Shown: piece after piece, positions 46,794 to 64,000 of the stretch | Numbering within the stretch: the first letter of the stretch is position 1 | Layout of the letters: the number at the start of each line of letters is the position of its first letter | NCBI GenBank assembly: GCA_949775045.1 | Contig: OX459096.1 | Coordinates: 45,664,379 to 45,728,378 of the forward strand | DNA: 64,000 bases | Reading direction: 5' to 3' | Origin: Metridium senile | Lineage: Eukaryota > Cnidaria > Anthozoa > Actiniaria > Metridiidae | Position numbers and translations under genes: made by a program | The notes under the pieces: generated by a model | Seen by the model: only the letters and a program-made list of their open reading frames with translations | Databases searched by the model: none | What the model was told of the DNA's origin: nothing

Positions 46794-48106
46794 ATCTGTT
46801 CTGTTGATATTCTCTGCATATATTTTTTGACAAAGCTTATTCTCGGTTTTCATTGAAGTCATCAAAAATATTTCAGGCCGTTTCAGAGACCTAAACATGA
46901 TAAAAGTACTTTCGCGTGAAAGAGTGAGTAAAACTATGTAATTTTGCAAAAATTCAAGTTATTCAAGAGTTTTTGCTGCCAAGATTTGAACAATTTGATA
47001 TGCAATTTTTTTTGGTAAGAATGTATGGACCGCCATGTTGGTGTACAGCTTGTGTACAACAACATGGCGGACATAAGTTCAGGCGTCGAAATTATAACTT
47101 AACTCAAACCAAAACGCTGAACGTGAACGTGACAAGTTTAATCATCAAACATTTTTGTTGAGGTACCAGCAAAAAGGTGACAATGTTGCGTGACGTGAAT
47201 TTCGATTCCAATATCTCGAGAACGAAACAATAAAAACCAACCAAACTTTCAGGAATAATATCTTTCAAACATATCTACAAAATATTACAGGACCAGCCTT
47301 CTACGATTTATAGTGTAGATTTTAGCATTTTGATGACGTCATGCACATGGAAACCGAGAATAACTTTCAACAGATACTCACTTATAAGTTTGTGCTTTTA
47401 ATCATCCATAACATGATTATACGAAAAAATCATTTTATTGTATTTATTAACTAATATCAAATTATCTAATAACATTAACAATTAATGCGTAGTAGAGTGA
47501 TTACAATATATCCATGAAAAAGTAGCAATCTATGTTATAATTCTATTGTTTTCTGCACCTTATAGTACTATTTATTAATATCCATGGATATATAGTTTGC
47601 GCGCTAATAATAATTTTTTTAACAATATTCAAATATTCTAAAAAGTTACTTATAAAATTAAAAAATGAATATTAATAATCTATCCTAGGTAAAATACAGC
47701 TATTCCAAAAAGGTTCGGGAAATATTAGCTTTCTGCGCAGACGCATAACATTTTCATATCCTATATTTTTTGTCAATCTGCAAAGGAATGACAAAATTAA
47801 ATACCCCGTTCTTACACAAGAAAATGGAGTCGTTTTTAATAAATTCTTAGCTCCTTTCAGTCGTTTGCCTCTTCAACTCTTTTTGAAAGAGCTGTATTTG
47901 CTAAAAAACCTCAGCAACGATGTATAAGCGTTTTGATGGATAATATATAAATATGTTTTGATGTTGTAAAATAAAACTATCTGTCTTATCTTCTCGATAG
48001 AACATTGTTGTAGCGAATGGAATTCCTCACCGACGTCACATCACTACATGCGTGCGCGTACAACACACGCTTTTGAAGTATTCAAATTTACTACAGTTAA
48101 GACGAA

Positions 48107-63549
<15,443 letters not shown>

Positions 63550-64000
63550 CTGCAACAAAAATAAAACGTATTCATTAGTAGTTATGAAGTACATTTCTTA
63601 ATGTTAGAAATCACAAAATCAATCTCTTGTGTTCGAAAATGGCATCAGAAAACCTCGAAATCGAGCTTTAATTTCCATTTACCATACCATAAATTGGAAA
63701 GCAAATACACTTAAAACAACACAACCATTTTAGGAGTACCACGGGGTTCGGTTCCCGGACCGTTTCTCAATTAATGGTCTTCAATCAAAATACCGGCGAT
63801 AATCGAAAAGAGTTCTAACTAACGTTCTAACTACTAATTTGTAGTGATTGTAAACGCAGTCTTTGATCCTAGGCTAGATAGGCTAGATCTATTAGAAAAT
63901 AATATGTTTTGTTTCGAAGATACTAGTGTAAAGCTAATCTACAATTCGAATTCAAATAAAGTTTATGTATGTACAATTTGCAGCCGTCTGCATATCTCCC
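63550..64000. other. Collagen intron running off the window edge
   Basis: AT-rich intron upstream of exon 63549. The last 20 bases, read on the minus strand, begin GGGAGATATGCAGACGG and could be the next Gly-X-Y exon, but too little is visible to call. Confidence 0.4.

Larger units (their letters stand above)
44551..48106. other. Intergenic region between the SAP element and the collagen gene
   Basis: It holds two palindromes (44610 and 46689), a small hairpin CCGCCATGTTG...CAACATGGCGG at about 47031-47071, and AT-rich DNA. A 174-codon minus-strand ORF (46425-46949) spans one palindrome and has no recognisable domain, so it is not called. Confidence 0.5.

Noticed and set aside
46425..46949. 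174-codon minus-strand ORF
   Set aside because: No domain recognised, it runs straight through the palindrome at 46689-46793, and composition looks non-coding.

Overview
The window is nuclear DNA from an invertebrate animal. Its genes are split by short, phase-consistent spliceosomal introns, and it carries a metazoan multiplexin-type collagen (XV/XVIII family), a POU homeobox gene and a class A GPCR. It is AT-rich and full of small palindromic or terminal-inverted-repeat (TIR) transposons. A cnidarian is my best guess, because an early-branching animal fits the gene set and the SAP-domain element resembles ones common in corals. That is inference and the species cannot be fixed here. No bacterial, viral or organellar segment was seen.

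Layout. 1-5140: no gene recognised. 5141-10444 (+): PPCS (coenzyme A synthesis), seven exons with the first exon missing. 12502-15230 (+): 3' part of a POU-homeodomain gene, embedded among several TIR elements. 15231-21283: repeats only. 21284-26255 (-): ZNF830, twelve exons, whose first intron looks U12-type with unusual AT-AA ends. 26345-34424 (+): MOCOS, twelve exons, head-to-head with ZNF830 across about 90 bp (probable shared promoter). 35714-35785 (+): tRNA-Thr(CGT). 38674-41741 (-): four-exon class A GPCR with a long repetitive tail. 43045-44550: TIR element with a SAP-domain ORF start and a perfect 346-bp palindrome. 48107 to the right edge (-): collagen XV/XVIII-like gene, with Gly-X-Y exons, a trimerisation domain and a C-terminal endostatin domain; its 5' end lies beyond the window.

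The genes are not a functional cluster; PPCS, ZNF830, MOCOS and the tRNA are housekeeping. The most interesting layer is the repeats. Palindromic elements at 28.4 and 53.8 kb carry hammerhead-ribozyme architecture in their arms, and two other palindrome families (44.6 and 33.0 kb) show similar cores. An array of twelve exact 92-bp units repeats the 3' splice site of a collagen exon. A collagen exon has been partly duplicated in tandem in a way that keeps phase and Gly-X-Y register.

Exon coordinates were worked out by hand from splice signals, reading frame and remembered family consensus. No alignment or search was run. Reading frame closes exactly across all joined exons of ZNF830, MOCOS, the GPCR and the collagen gene.
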